A stretch of 54,946 nt of DNA from Chitinophagaceae bacterium (GTDB lineage: Bacteria; Bacteroidota; Bacteroidia; Chitinophagales; Chitinophagaceae), in assembly GCA_947455605.1 (NCBI GenBank), contig CANGOX010000012.1, positions 1 through 54,946 of the forward strand, in the 5' to 3' direction. Below the pieces are notes generated by a model. The model was given only the letters and a program-made list of their open reading frames with translations. It did no database searches and was not told where the DNA came from. Both the position numbers and the translations under genes were made by a program. Within the stretch, counting starts at the first letter, position 1; each line of letters opens with the position of its first letter. Below are positions 17,101 through 26,004 of the stretch, in pieces.

Positions 17101-18063
17101 TTATACGATGCCTTCGCGCACCAGGTCGTGAATATGTAAAACACCCAGGTAATGGCCGTTTTCTTGCACAAGAAGCTGGCTGATATCATGATTTCTCATT
17201 ACATCGAGTGCTTCAACGGCCAACATAGAAGGAGTTACGGTGGTAGGTCTTGGGGTAAGTATATCCTGGGCAGTAATCTGTTGAATATTTTCGTTCTTTT
17301 CCAGCATCCTTCTCAGATCACCATCGGTAATAATGCCTTTTAATTGATTGGATGCATCTACTACAGCAGTTACGCCCAGTCGTTTTTCAGTGATCTCCAC
17401 GATCACTTCCCTTAAAGAAGCAGTTGCCAGCACAGCAGGACGCTCATTGCTCACATAGAGATCGGATACACGCAGGTATAGACGTTTGCCGAGGTTGCCG
17501 CCAGGGTGGTATTTGGCAAAATCCTGTCCGCTGAACCCGTTCAGCTGCATCAGGCAAACAGCCAGTACATCGCCCATTACCATTTGCGCTGTGGTGCTGC
17601 TTGTTGGGGCCAGGTTATTGGGACAAGCTTCTTTACTTACCGTAGTATTCAATATTATATCGCCCTGACCGGCCAGAAAACTTTCAGTATTGCCTACCAT
17701 GCTGATCAGGGTATTTCCAAAATTTTTGATCAGTGGCACCAAAACTTTGATCTCCGGGCTTTCGCCACTTTTGCTGATGATCATTACTATATCGTCCTTC
17801 TGCACCATGCCCAGATCACCATGAATGGCATCTGCTGCATGCATAAAAAGTGAGGGGGTGCCCGTAGAATTCAGGGTAGATACGATCTTCTGGGCCACAA
17901 TGGCGCTTTTGCCAATACCGCTGATGATGAGCCTCCCTTTTGCCGAATGGATGGATTCCACGGCTTTCACAAAAGAATCATCAATAAAAGCGGCCAATCC
18001 GGTTACAGAAGCGGCTTCCAGTTCAATGGTGTGTAAAGCGGTTTGTTGTATGGATAGACTCAT
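17101..18063 (-). CDS. kdsD: Arabinose-5-phosphate isomerase, KpsF/GutQ family
   Basis: A 320-residue SIS plus two-CBS-domain protein. It interconverts ribulose-5-phosphate and arabinose-5-phosphate, the first step of Kdo synthesis for lipopolysaccharide. The SIS domain (about 30-170) carries ISGIGKSAIVAQK (about 46-58) and the MISKSGESPE loop (about 95-104); CBS repeats span about 205-260 and 270-320. The ATG at 18063 is chosen over a TTG three codons upstream; a TACCTTTG -7 box lies just 6 nt before it, so the mRNA may be leaderless. The symbol rests on family membership; gutQ-like paralogues exist. Confidence 0.9.
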   Translation of the reverse strand: MSLSIQQTALHTIELEAASVTGLAAFIDDSFVKAVESIHSAKGRLIISGIGKSAIVAQKIVSTLNSTGTPSLFMHAADAIHGDLGMVQKDDIVMIISKSGESPEIKVLVPLIKNFGNTLISMVGNTESFLAGQGDIILNTTVSKEACPNNLAPTSSTTAQMVMGDVLAVCLMQLNGFSGQDFAKYHPGGNLGKRLYLRVSDLYVSNERPAVLATASLREVIVEITEKRLGVTAVVDASNQLKGIITDGDLRRMLEKNENIQQITAQDILTPRPTTVTPSMLAVEALDVMRNHDISQLLVQENGHYLGVLHIHDLVREGIV

Positions 18064-18069
18064 GCATGA

Positions 18070-18077
18070 CAAAGGTA
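18070..18077 (-). promoter_or_regulatory. TACCTTTG -7 box for the kdsD-like gene
   Basis: A perfect TAnnTTTG match on the minus strand that ends 6 nt before the ATG, identical to the box ahead of the DUF4834 gene. No clear -33 TTTG is seen at the right spacing. Confidence 0.5.
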
Positions 18078-18296
18078 AAGTTTAACATCAATCTGACAGT
18101 ATTGAACTGGTACTTCATTAACTTCGTAACCTTTTTTAACAGGTTTTCTGCAAAACACAGGGAATAACATCACTGCCGGACGCGATTTCCGTAAACCCAT
18201 CCGTTTATAAATTTTAAGCGAATCTTTCCGGTAAATGAACTAAATTATAGGTTCGAAAGCATTCCCGTCAGGCGGGGTGAAAACAGATTTTGATAC

Positions 18297-20594
18297 ATGG
18301 CTACAAGTACTAAGACAAAAGCCCCTAAGACCCCGGTTGCCAAAGCCAAAACGGCTACTGCACCCAAGGCGGCTGCAAAAATAAAAGATCCCGTAACCCA
18401 TGGTTATGATATATATGGTGCCCTGGAACAATATTTCGGATTTCGGGAGTTCAAGGGTACACAGGAACTGGCGATCAACAGCGTGTTAAACGGTAAGGAT
18501 ACGTTTGTGATCATGCCTACCGGAGGTGGTAAAAGCCTCTGTTACCAGCTGCCGGCCATGATCATGCCAGGCTGTGCCATCATCGTTTCTCCCCTTATTG
18601 CCTTAATGAAGAATCAGGTAGACCTGGTTCGCGGTTATAGCGAAAATGATGAAGTAGCCCATTTTCTGAATTCATCACTTAATAAGGGGCAGATCAAAGC
18701 GGTTAAGGATGATCTGACCAGTGGTAAGACCAAACTGCTATATGTAGCACCCGAAACATTAACCAAACAGGAAAATCTCGAATATTTCAGCGACCTGCCT
18801 ATTTCTTTCTTTGCGGTAGATGAAGCGCATTGTATTTCGGAATGGGGTCATGATTTCAGACCTGAATACAGACGTTTACGTGAGATGATGGATATCATCA
18901 ACCCCGAGATTCCTGCAGTGGCATTAACCGCTACCGCAACACCCAAAGTAAAAAGTGATATTGTAAAGAACCTCGGTCTTCGTGATCCGAATATCTATTT
19001 ATCCTCCTTTAACCGTTCTAATCTGTATTACGAGATACAGCCCAAGATTTCCAAGGATCAGACCATTAAAAGTATTGTACGGTTTATTACCGGGCATAAA
19101 GGCAAGAGCGGGATCATTTATACCCTTAACCGTAAAACAACCGAGGAACTCGCAGAAATATTGATGGCGAATGGTATCAAAGCCGTTGCCTACCATGCAG
19201 GACTTGATCAGAAACTAAGGGCAGGCCGGCAGGATCAGTTTTTAAATGAAGATGTACAGGTGATTGTTGCCACGATCGCATTCGGGATGGGTATCGATAA
19301 ACCGGATATCCGTTTTGTGATCCATTTCAACATACCAAAATCCATCGAAAATTATTACCAGGAAACGGGCCGTGCAGGAAGAGATGGTATGGAAGGACTT
19401 TGTGTATTGTATTACTCGCACAAAGATGTTTCCAAACTGGAACATTTGATGCGCGATAAGCCTTTGAGTGAGCGGGAAGTAGGTGCACAATTGATAGACG
19501 AAACAGTGGCCTACGCAGAAAGTGCAGTATGCCGGCGTAAGATATTACTCCATTATTTTGGTGAAGACTGGGATACGCCTAATTGTGGAAATTGTGATAA
19601 CTGTCTGCATCCCAAAGAAAAAATTGAAACCAAGGATGATGTGGTGAAGATGCTGAAAGTGATCAAAGCCCTGGATGAACGCTTTACCACCGATTATGTA
19701 GTGAATGTGGTAATGGGTAAACTAACCCCGCAGATCAATATTTACCGACATGATGCTTTACCCGTATTTGGTTCGGGAAAAGATAAGGAAAGTCATTTAT
19801 GGAACAGCCTGGTAAGGCAGATGTTACTGGAGAACCTGATCAAAAAAGATATTGAAGAATACGGTCTGTTAAAAATGACCGATAAGGGTGAGAAGTTTTT
19901 AAAGAAACCTGTATCCTTCAAAATTGTGCTCAATAATTTATACGAAGATGCACAGTTTGATGAAGACGAAGGAGAGAACACTAACCAAACCGGCGCGGCA
20001 GCAGACGAGAAATTATTTGAGATGCTGAAAGAGCTTCGCCAGAAGGAAGCCAAGAAAAAAAGCCTTCCGCCTTTTGTGATCTTTCTCGAAAATTCATTAC
20101 AGGATATGGCCACCATTTATCCAACTACACTGGAAGAAATGGAGAAATGCCAGGGGGTAAGCAAAGGCAAATCTATTAAGTATGGTAAACCTTTTGTGGA
20201 ACTGATTGCCAAATATGTTGAAGAGAATGATATAGAGAAACCTGATGATTTTGTAATGAAGAGCGTGGCCAATAAAGCCAACAACAAGATTTACATCATT
20301 CAAAACGTAGATAAGAAAATACCGCTTGAGACCATTGCCAAAAACAAAAGTCTGAAACTGGATGAGTTACTCGAAGAAATGGAAACCATCGCCGCCAGCG
20401 GAACCAAACTCAATCTCGATTATGCGATTGATGAATGGCTGGATGAATATGATCAGGAAGATATTATTGAATATTTTAAAAGCTGCCAGACCTCTTCCTT
20501 ACAGATAGCGCAGGAAGAACTAAGTGAGAATAATTATAGCTGGGAGCAATTAAAAATTATGCGGATTAAGTTTTTGAGTGTGTTTGGGAATTAG
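18297..20594 (+). CDS. recQ: ATP-dependent DNA helicase RecQ
   Basis: A 765-residue 3'-5' helicase for recombinational repair and fork processing. An Ala/Lys-rich basic N-terminal tail (1-30) is followed by the helicase core: TGGGKS at 75-80 (Walker A), DEAH at 175-178, and motif [12 protein letters not shown] near 358-367. The RecQ zinc site uses Cys residues in [12 protein letters not shown] and NCGNCDNC (about 402-430), then comes a winged helix, an HRDC domain (about 580-655) and a C-terminal helical extension. The length exceeds E. coli RecQ (about 610) because of the two extensions. It stands alone, divergent from the kdsD-like gene. Confidence 0.96.
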   Translation: MATSTKTKAPKTPVAKAKTATAPKAAAKIKDPVTHGYDIYGALEQYFGFREFKGTQELAINSVLNGKDTFVIMPTGGGKSLCYQLPAMIMPGCAIIVSPLIALMKNQVDLVRGYSENDEVAHFLNSSLNKGQIKAVKDDLTSGKTKLLYVAPETLTKQENLEYFSDLPISFFAVDEAHCISEWGHDFRPEYRRLREMMDIINPEIPAVALTATATPKVKSDIVKNLGLRDPNIYLSSFNRSNLYYEIQPKISKDQTIKSIVRFITGHKGKSGIIYTLNRKTTEELAEILMANGIKAVAYHAGLDQKLRAGRQDQFLNEDVQVIVATIAFGMGIDKPDIRFVIHFNIPKSIENYYQETGRAGRDGMEGLCVLYYSHKDVSKLEHLMRDKPLSEREVGAQLIDETVAYAESAVCRRKILLHYFGEDWDTPNCGNCDNCLHPKEKIETKDDVVKMLKVIKALDERFTTDYVVNVVMGKLTPQINIYRHDALPVFGSGKDKESHLWNSLVRQMLLENLIKKDIEEYGLLKMTDKGEKFLKKPVSFKIVLNNLYEDAQFDEDEGENTNQTGAAADEKLFEMLKELRQKEAKKKSLPPFVIFLENSLQDMATIYPTTLEEMEKCQGVSKGKSIKYGKPFVELIAKYVEENDIEKPDDFVMKSVANKANNKIYIIQNVDKKIPLETIAKNKSLKLDELLEEMETIAASGTKLNLDYAIDEWLDEYDQEDIIEYFKSCQTSSLQIAQEELSENNYSWEQLKIMRIKFLSVFGN

Positions 20595-20596
20595 GG

Positions 20597-20671
20597 AGTA
20601 GTCCATAGTGGATAGACCATGGTCCATAGTAAAACCATATTTTGGCCCGCTCTTTTGGAGCGGGTTTTTTT
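20597..20671 (+). terminator. CCATGG-word repeat plus intrinsic terminator after recQ
   Basis: CCATAG/CCATGG words (20600-20630) begin 5 nt after the recQ stop. They are followed by the stem CCCGCTC/GAGCGGG with loop TTTTG (20646-20664) and a seven-T run. Confidence 0.8.
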
Positions 20672-20679
20672 ATACTCCA

Positions 20680-20984
20680 TTTTATTCTTGGGTGCATTAC
20701 ACCCGGGGCTAAAGCCCTGAATGAAGATTCAACCTTTTGATCTCTTTTAGTTGCCACACTCTTTTCAATTTGCCACGCTCTTTTCAATTTGCCACGCTCT
20801 TTAGAGCGTGAGTAAGAAATCTCCTCGTTGGTTCTATCGGGACTTTAGTCCCGAGTATGCTCAAATACCGTGTAAAAAGCCAAACAATCAGGTATTTATA
20901 CGCTATGAAAACAGGCATTCATTGAATTTATTTGCTTTATTAAGAGGGATGGCACAGTAAGAAAATAATTATCTTTGCATTGCG
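20680..20984. repeat. Cluster of REP-like stem-loops left of the toxin-antitoxin pair
   Basis: No gene is supported here. Small palindromes recur: GGGCTAAAGCCC (20706-20717), three TTTGCCACGCTCTTTTCAA-type direct units (20750-20800) ending in CGCTCTTTAGAGCG, and CGGGACTTTAGTCCCG (20839-20854). The same AAAG-loop stems reappear right of the toxin gene. They resemble REP-type elements left by mobile-element activity. TATCTTTG at 20970-20977 is a likely -7 box for the following gene. Confidence 0.6.
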
Positions 20985-21206
20985 ATGACACTCCAGGTTG
21001 ACATATTAAACCCCAAGGCCACAAAACTTTTGCAAAATCTTGCAGACCGCAAAATGATTGCGATCAAAAAGGAAGCAAAAGACCCTTTTGTAAAAGCCAT
21101 CAGTCTGCTTCGCAAAAAAGCGTCAGCTAACCCTCCTTCTCCGGAACAGGTTTCCAAAGAAGTTGAACAGGTAAGAGCGAAACGCTATGCGGGTAAAAAA
21201 AGATAG
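20985..21206 (+). CDS. DUF2683-like antitoxin partner of a PIN toxin
   Basis: A 73-residue, Lys-rich, mostly helical protein resembling DUF2683, small proteins commonly encoded directly before PIN-family toxins. The N-terminal LQVDILNPKATKLLQNLADRK could form a beta strand plus helix as in DNA-binding antitoxins. It overlaps the PIN gene by 20 nt in another frame, typical of toxin-antitoxin coupling. A TATCTTTG -7 box ends 7 nt before the ATG. Neutralisation of the toxin and autoregulation are inferred from the arrangement. Confidence 0.7.
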   Translation: MTLQVDILNPKATKLLQNLADRKMIAIKKEAKDPFVKAISLLRKKASANPPSPEQVSKEVEQVRAKRYAGKKR

Positions 21207-21600
21207 AATTATCATTGATACGAATCTCTGGATCAGTTTCTTACTTACAAAGGATTTCTCACGCCTCGATAAACCTTTTTCTGATCACTCAATAGTGCTT
21301 CTTTTCAGTCAAGAGCTATTAGATGAATTTATTGAAGTTGCGCAAAGGCCTAAATTCAAACAATACTTTTCATTAATTGATCTCCAGGAATTACTGATGT
21401 TGATTAGTCAAAAAGCAATCTTTACTTCTGTCATAAGCAGTGTAACGGCCTGTCGGGACAACAAAGACAATTTTCTTTTATCTCTTGCCAATGACGGTAA
21501 AGCTACACATCTGATAACCGGTGATAAAGACTTGCTGGAGATGAAAGTGTTTGGAAGGACAAGGATTTTGACTTTTACGGAGTACCTGGCAGATAAATAG
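21187..21600 (+). CDS. PIN-domain toxin (putative RNase)
   Basis: A 137-residue PIN-domain protein of the toxin-antitoxin type (COG1569-like). Acidic metal-binding residues are in place: Asp11 of IIIDTNLWIS, Glu in LLDEFIEV (about 46), Asp residues in CRDNKDNFLL (about 90-95) and Asp in ITGDKDLL (about 115). PIN toxins cleave tRNA, rRNA or mRNA; the target here is unknown. It overlaps the antitoxin gene and ends next to REP-like stem-loops. The pair sits in the only clearly accessory patch of the window. Confidence 0.85.
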   Translation: MRVKKDRIIIDTNLWISFLLTKDFSRLDKPFSDHSIVLLFSQELLDEFIEVAQRPKFKQYFSLIDLQELLMLISQKAIFTSVISSVTACRDNKDNFLLSLANDGKATHLITGDKDLLEMKVFGRTRILTFTEYLADK

Positions 21601-21845
21601 ATTCAGAAAGGGCTGTTGCATTTAGGGCTAAAGTCCCGATAATCACTTTTAGGTATAACCCCAGCCTTAAGGCTGGGGTTATTGATATACCCGGGGCTTG
21701 TGCTCCGGTGTAGGTTGTAAAAGGAGATGAGTATACCTCGCTCAGAAGAGCGGGGCAATGCAAAATGAATTGAGAAACGGATAGTATCGAAAAAAACATC
21801 CGGCACTTTAGTGCCTCGTGAAAAATACCCCCTGCTTCAGGGGGA
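21601..21845. repeat. Cluster of REP-like stem-loops right of the toxin-antitoxin pair
   Basis: Short perfect stems include GGGCTAAAGTCCC (21626-21638), CCCCAGCC TTAA GGCTGGGG (21659-21678), CCCGGGGCTTGTGCTCCGG (near 21691), CGCTC/GAGCG (21738-21752) and GAGGCACTTTAGTGCCTC-like sequence (near 21800). No gene is seen. With 21846-21984 it forms a 384-base gap before the next reading frame. Confidence 0.6.
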
Positions 21846-21984
21846 AAAATCCCGTTTCTGCGCAGTTAGGCAAATTATTGGCATTAAACTTGTGATATTT
21901 GGGCAGCGTCGGAAACTGATTCTGTGTCAATAGACCACTCCCCCGGTTGGCACTGATTTTAATTACGTTTTAAAGCAGCTTGAT

Positions 21985-22239
21985 ATGTATATCCAGAATT
22001 TACAACCGGGTATGGTAGAAACCATGAGTTATGTTACGGTAATGGCCGATAAAACCGGCAGACTGGTACTGAAAGTACTCGATATTGAAGGACGTATTGC
22101 CAAGACTATGGAAGCCAATGTTAATGAAGGCAAACAGCAACTGGAACTGAACTTAAGCGACCTCGTTAGCGGCCGTTATGTGATGAATGCCTTTAGCGGG
22201 GGTAATTTTATTAAATCGATCCGTTTTGTAAAACAATAA
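21985..22239 (+). pseudogene. Orphan type IX secretion C-terminal (type A sorting) domain, probably a gene remnant
   Basis: An 84-residue frame whose body (GRLVLKVLDIEG...LELNLSDLVSGRYVMNAFSGG...IRFVKQ) matches the beta-sandwich sorting domain that ends cargo of the type IX secretion system. No signal peptide or passenger domain exists. The frame stays open upstream of the ATG for 17 more codons back to a TAG at 21931, reading TTPPVGTDFNYVLKQLD, consistent with the tail of a decayed larger gene. An intrinsic terminator follows. It could instead be a short expressed protein, but without a signal peptide it could not be exported. Confidence 0.6.
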
Positions 22240-22268
22240 AATCTTGATTTTTGGGGGATGAACAGTAT

Positions 22269-22300
22269 GGCTCCGCATTTATGCGGAGCCTATTTTTTTT
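22269..22300 (+). terminator. Intrinsic terminator after the orphan sorting domain
   Basis: GGCTCCGCAT (22269-22278) pairs with ATGCGGAGCC (22281-22290) around a TT loop; TATTTTTTTT follows. Its last bases overlap the stop of the convergent DUF3089 gene. Confidence 0.85.
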
Positions 22301-23330
22301 GGAAAGACGCCCCCCTCAGTTTGGCATTATCACGGATACTTTTATAAAACAGGTTGATATCAGCAACATGATAATTTTTTGTGGTATACAAAAGGTTACC
22401 AAAAAAATGGGGTTTCTCCGTCCATAAAACTCCGCTGTTAACCTTAGCATTGGTAACACCTTTGATCAGCTTATTAAAATTGAGCAATAAACCGCCGGGG
22501 TTAGCTGATCTTTCTGCTACGGGTTTGCTCTTATCCCATGTGAGCGGGTTGGTAACAATGGCGGTATCTTTTTCACTTATAATGTAATCCGGAGTATATC
22601 CTTCCCGAAAAGTGCGCCAGCTGCACAAGCATCCGGTTTGTTCAGGTGTAATGCAGGGTTTTATCGATGTAAAAAAATCCGGTTCAACCGGCATACCCGC
22701 TAAATACGCAGCCACCAATTGTTTTTGTAATGCTTTGCCATCAAAAAATTCTTTCAGTAAACGTTTGGTATGCGTGGTACCCTGACTATGCGAAGCAATA
22801 ATGATGGGTCTGCCCTTATTGTTGTTTTGCATATAATATAGAAAAGCAGCTTTCACATCTTCATATGCTAACTCAAAAGCTGCCAAAGCCTGAATAGTAT
22901 CTGATTGGGTCTTTGGAAAATAACAATAGAGATTTGCCTGTCGGTATCTGGGTGCGTATACCCTTCCTGCTTCATTAAATGCACTGGCCTGGTATAAGAT
23001 GGTTGAATAATCTGTTTTTGCATTGAGCGCTGCATTATCAATTGCGGCATTCCATCCCAATGCTTTTTGTTTATCAGTATACGTAGTGGGATAAACAAAA
23101 AAAACATCCACGGAAGAATCTGGATGATAGCTTTCTCTTAAAGGCAGGGGAATGCTGTCTGATGGATCTTTTTTATCAGGATGCGCCGCCCAATAATCGG
23201 GATTACTATAGTCGGGTGTGCCCGATGGATTGGTAAATGTATAGTTGGAAACAAATTGATGGTACTTACTGCTGCAGGAAACCAGCAGCAAAGCAAAAAC
23301 GAAGAAAACAGCCTGCCATTTTGGTTTCAT
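22290..23330 (-). CDS. DUF3089 alpha/beta-hydrolase-like lipoprotein
   Basis: A 346-residue lipoprotein: signal peptide with lipobox LLVSC, lipidated Cys19. The body matches DUF3089, an alpha/beta-hydrolase-like family; the nucleophile elbow is ASHSQGT with Ser182. FFVYPTTYTD (about 77-86) and YAPRYRQANLY (about 125-135) are family landmarks. The substrate is unknown; an envelope-located esterase or lipase is plausible. It is transcribed alone and convergent with the orphan sorting domain, sharing that terminator hairpin at its stop codon. Confidence 0.85.
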   Translation of the reverse strand: MKPKWQAVFFVFALLLVSCSSKYHQFVSNYTFTNPSGTPDYSNPDYWAAHPDKKDPSDSIPLPLRESYHPDSSVDVFFVYPTTYTDKQKALGWNAAIDNAALNAKTDYSTILYQASAFNEAGRVYAPRYRQANLYCYFPKTQSDTIQALAAFELAYEDVKAAFLYYMQNNNKGRPIIIASHSQGTTHTKRLLKEFFDGKALQKQLVAAYLAGMPVEPDFFTSIKPCITPEQTGCLCSWRTFREGYTPDYIISEKDTAIVTNPLTWDKSKPVAERSANPGGLLLNFNKLIKGVTNAKVNSGVLWTEKPHFFGNLLYTTKNYHVADINLFYKSIRDNAKLRGASFQKK

Positions 23331-23457
23331 GTGGCAAAGTTGATAAAAATTTGCAAGAAATCCATCTTATCTACACTATCGGATATCTGGTTGGCGTTTT
23401 GTAATTTTCCAGACTGATATAGAAGAGGAACCTTTTTCACGCATAAATCTAACGAGT

Positions 23458-24402
23458 ATGTCTATTCCGGTAGTTGATCTGGCCGATTTTTTAAGTGGCA
23501 ACCCAAAGCGTAAAACCGCTTTTGTACAGGCACTGGGAAAAGCCTATGAAGAAGTGGGTTTTGTAGCTGTAAAAAATCATGGTGTTCCCGATGAGCTGAT
23601 TGCGCATCAATATGAATATGTTCAGCAGTTCTTCTCTCTGCCATTAGAGAAAAAATTAGGGTATGAGATACCCGGTCTTGCAGGCCAGCGCGGTTATACC
23701 AGTTTTGGCCGCGAGCATGCCAAGGGTAGTGAGGCACCGGATCTGAAAGAATTTTTTCAGTACGGACAGAACGTAGCCGATAACGATCCCCTAAAACCCG
23801 AATACCCGGATAATGTTTCAGTAGACGAGATCAAACCCTTTAACAGCACTTTATTCGATGCCTACCGCAATTTTGAAAAAAGCGGAACCTCTCTGTTACA
23901 GGCGATAGCGCTGTATTTAGGACTTGATGAAAATTATTTTGATGATTATGTTAACAGGGGTAATTCTATTCTGCGTTGCATACATTACCCGCCTATAACC
24001 AATGAACCGAAAAGTGCCATACGTGCAGAGCAGCATGAAGATATTAACCTGATCACTTTACTGGTAGGCGCTTCAGCAGATGGTTTGCAGATACTTACTA
24101 AGCAGGGTGAATGGGTAAATGTAACCTCACTGCCCGAACAGATCGTGGTGAATGTGGGTGATATGTTACAGCGCTTAACCAATAATAAACTACGCAGCAC
24201 CACGCACCGTGTGGTAAACCCCCCGCGTGAATTATGGCATACCAGCCGTTTTTCTATGCCCTTCTTTTTACATCCCCGCAGCGCTATGAGTCTTGCCTGC
24301 CTGGAAAGTTGTATTGATGCAGAACATCCCAAAGCCTATCCGGATGCAACAGCGGGAGAGTACCTGGATGAAAGATTGAGAGAAATAGGTTTGAAGAAGT
24401 AA
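23458..24402 (+). CDS. 2-oxoglutarate/Fe(II) oxygenase, isopenicillin N synthase-like
   Basis: A 314-residue double-stranded beta-helix oxygenase. The N-terminal DIOX_N part (about 3-110) is followed by the iron triad His193, Asp195 (HEDINLITLL) and His250 (STTHRVVN), with Arg264/Ser266 (RFSMPFF) as the RxS co-substrate site. GYTSFGREHA (about 79-88) is typical of the bacterial IPNS-like branch. Members hydroxylate or desaturate diverse small molecules; the substrate cannot be predicted. It is a single gene followed by a repeat. Confidence 0.9.
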   Translation: MSIPVVDLADFLSGNPKRKTAFVQALGKAYEEVGFVAVKNHGVPDELIAHQYEYVQQFFSLPLEKKLGYEIPGLAGQRGYTSFGREHAKGSEAPDLKEFFQYGQNVADNDPLKPEYPDNVSVDEIKPFNSTLFDAYRNFEKSGTSLLQAIALYLGLDENYFDDYVNRGNSILRCIHYPPITNEPKSAIRAEQHEDINLITLLVGASADGLQILTKQGEWVNVTSLPEQIVVNVGDMLQRLTNNKLRSTTHRVVNPPRELWHTSRFSMPFFLHPRSAMSLACLESCIDAEHPKAYPDATAGEYLDERLREIGLKK

Positions 24403-24535
24403 CCGTCTTTACGAGGAACGACCGTGTCAGCCGCAGCGAAAGCGAAGTAGGAAGCAATCTGTGCTGTAAAATTCGGTCATCCCGGAATTTGGGACACAGT
24501 TTGCTTCGTCGTTCTTCCTTGCAATGACGGATTAC
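24403..24535. repeat. Degenerate GTCATTGCGAGGAACGAAGC hairpin repeat
   Basis: It starts one base after the oxygenase stop with CCGTCTTTACGAGGAACGAC and closes with GCTTCGTCGTTCTTCCTTGCAATGACGG (about 24503-24530), the inverted arm. An insertion interrupts the left arm. Confidence 0.65.
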
Positions 24536-24582
24536 CCGTCTTTTTTCATTAATTTCCCTACTCACTCAGTAGCCATTGCCCC

Positions 24583-25839
24583 ATGGTACTATTCAGACAT
24601 ACCCCCTTTTTGCGTGCTGTGTTCTTACACAGTGTAACCGCTTTTGGCGGTCCGCAAGGGCATATGGGTATGATGATGAAGACCTTTGTTCACCAGCGAA
24701 AAGATGTAACAGAAGAGGAATTGATGGAATATAACGGGTTTTGTCAGTTATTGCCCGGAGCTTCTTCAACCCAAACGCTTACACTGATCGGGTATAAAAG
24801 AGGGGGTATTCCTTTGGCCATTCTCACTTTATTGATCTGGATATTACCTGCCTGCATATTGATGGGTGGCGTTTCCTTTCTTCTGGATTATTTTGACGAT
24901 ATGGGCTTGAAAGTGGGTGTATTCAAATTCATCCAGCCTATGGCAATTGGGTTTATTGCCTATTCTACTTTCCGCATATTCGGGATCGCGGTTCATAATC
25001 CGATCACTTTGGTGATTACCATCCTGGCTACCATCGCTACTTTTTTGGCTTTCAAATCACCCTGGATCTTTCCTTCTCTGATCGTGGCAGCTGGGATAGC
25101 CACGAATTTCAGCGACAGACGTATCCCGCAAAAAGGGATCCCCCCTAAAAAGATCAAATGGGGTAACCTGCTAATATTCTTTGCCCTGTTTGCACTGGCC
25201 GGTTATCTTTCCGAAACCGCCAGCAGTCAAAACTGGCAAAAGAGAAAACCGATCAATCTTTTTGAGAATGCTTATCGTTTCGGAAGCCTGGTCTTTGGCG
25301 GTGGTGATGTATTGATGCCTCTGATGTATGAGCAGTATGTTACCCGTCCGGAAACCAAACGGGTTAAAGAAACCAGACGGGAAGTGTTACGCATGAGCCG
25401 GGAAGATTTTTTAACCGGATCGGGTATTGTACGAGCCATACCCGGCCCTGTTTTTTCCATAGGATCGTTTACCGGAGGGATGGTTTTGCGCGATGAAGGT
25501 CCGGGTATGCAATTACTCGGTTGTATCATCGGAATGATTGCGATTTTTTTACCCAGTGCCTTATTGGTATTATTCTTCTTCCCTGTATGGCACAACCTGA
25601 AAAGGTATGCTGTTATCTTTCGCTCATTGGAAGGTATCAATGCGGCGGTGGTGGGTATTATGGCGGGTGCCACCTGTTACCTGATCAAAGATACTTTTCT
25701 TCATTCTTTGGTAACCGGCGAAATGATCGGGGTCTGGGATGTATTGATCGTGGCAGCAACTTTCCTGCTCCTCAACAGCCATAAGATCCCTGCTCCGTTT
25801 GTAGTATTAGGCTGTTTATTGCTGGGATGGCTTATTTGA
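24583..25839 (+). CDS. chrA: Chromate transporter, long-chain CHR type
   Basis: A 418-residue inner-membrane protein with two CHR halves of about six helices each. The N-half shows [11 protein letters not shown] (about 21-31) and [12 protein letters not shown] (about 62-73); the C-half shows [16 protein letters not shown] (about 230-245) and [13 protein letters not shown] (about 285-297). Known members expel chromate in exchange with or driven by the proton gradient, although many bacterial homologues have untested substrates. There is no neighbouring chromate reductase or chrB, so a role in chromate resistance is not shown. The gene stands alone. Confidence 0.88.
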   Translation: MVLFRHTPFLRAVFLHSVTAFGGPQGHMGMMMKTFVHQRKDVTEEELMEYNGFCQLLPGASSTQTLTLIGYKRGGIPLAILTLLIWILPACILMGGVSFLLDYFDDMGLKVGVFKFIQPMAIGFIAYSTFRIFGIAVHNPITLVITILATIATFLAFKSPWIFPSLIVAAGIATNFSDRRIPQKGIPPKKIKWGNLLIFFALFALAGYLSETASSQNWQKRKPINLFENAYRFGSLVFGGGDVLMPLMYEQYVTRPETKRVKETRREVLRMSREDFLTGSGIVRAIPGPVFSIGSFTGGMVLRDEGPGMQLLGCIIGMIAIFLPSALLVLFFFPVWHNLKRYAVIFRSLEGINAAVVGIMAGATCYLIKDTFLHSLVTGEMIGVWDVLIVAATFLLLNSHKIPAPFVVLGCLLLGWLI

Positions 25840-25847
25840 GTTGGTTA

Positions 25848-25960
25848 GTAGTGGGGTAAAAAAGGGTAAAGTGGTTAAAAGGGGTAAAGGGGGTTAAATT
25901 GGTTTTCCCTGCGCCCCTGTCTGCCGACAGGCAGGTTCGCGCCTTTGCGTGCAAGTTCTC
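25848..25960. repeat. GGGTAAAG repeat and GCGCC/TTTGCG repeat
   Basis: Tandem GGTAAAGTGGTTAAAAGGGGTAAAG-type units (25852-25895) start about 10 nt after the transporter stop. They are followed by CTGTCTGCCGACAGGCAGG (25918-25936, a small perfect stem) and the GCGCCTTTGCGTGCAA module (25939-25954) related to the one at 26744-26845. Confidence 0.6.
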
Positions 25961-26004
25961 TCCTGTCTTCATTGCATAATTCCCGAAATCCTGTATATTA
26001 GAGT

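Noticed and set aside
20985..22239. Intact transposon or integrative element between recQ and the DUF3089 gene
   Set aside because: No transposase, integrase or clear terminal repeats with duplications; only small stem-loops and a toxin-antitoxin pair are present.
24583..25839. Chromate resistance island around the transporter
   Set aside because: No chrB, reductase or mobile element is adjacent; the FMN reductase at 12 kb belongs to another cluster.
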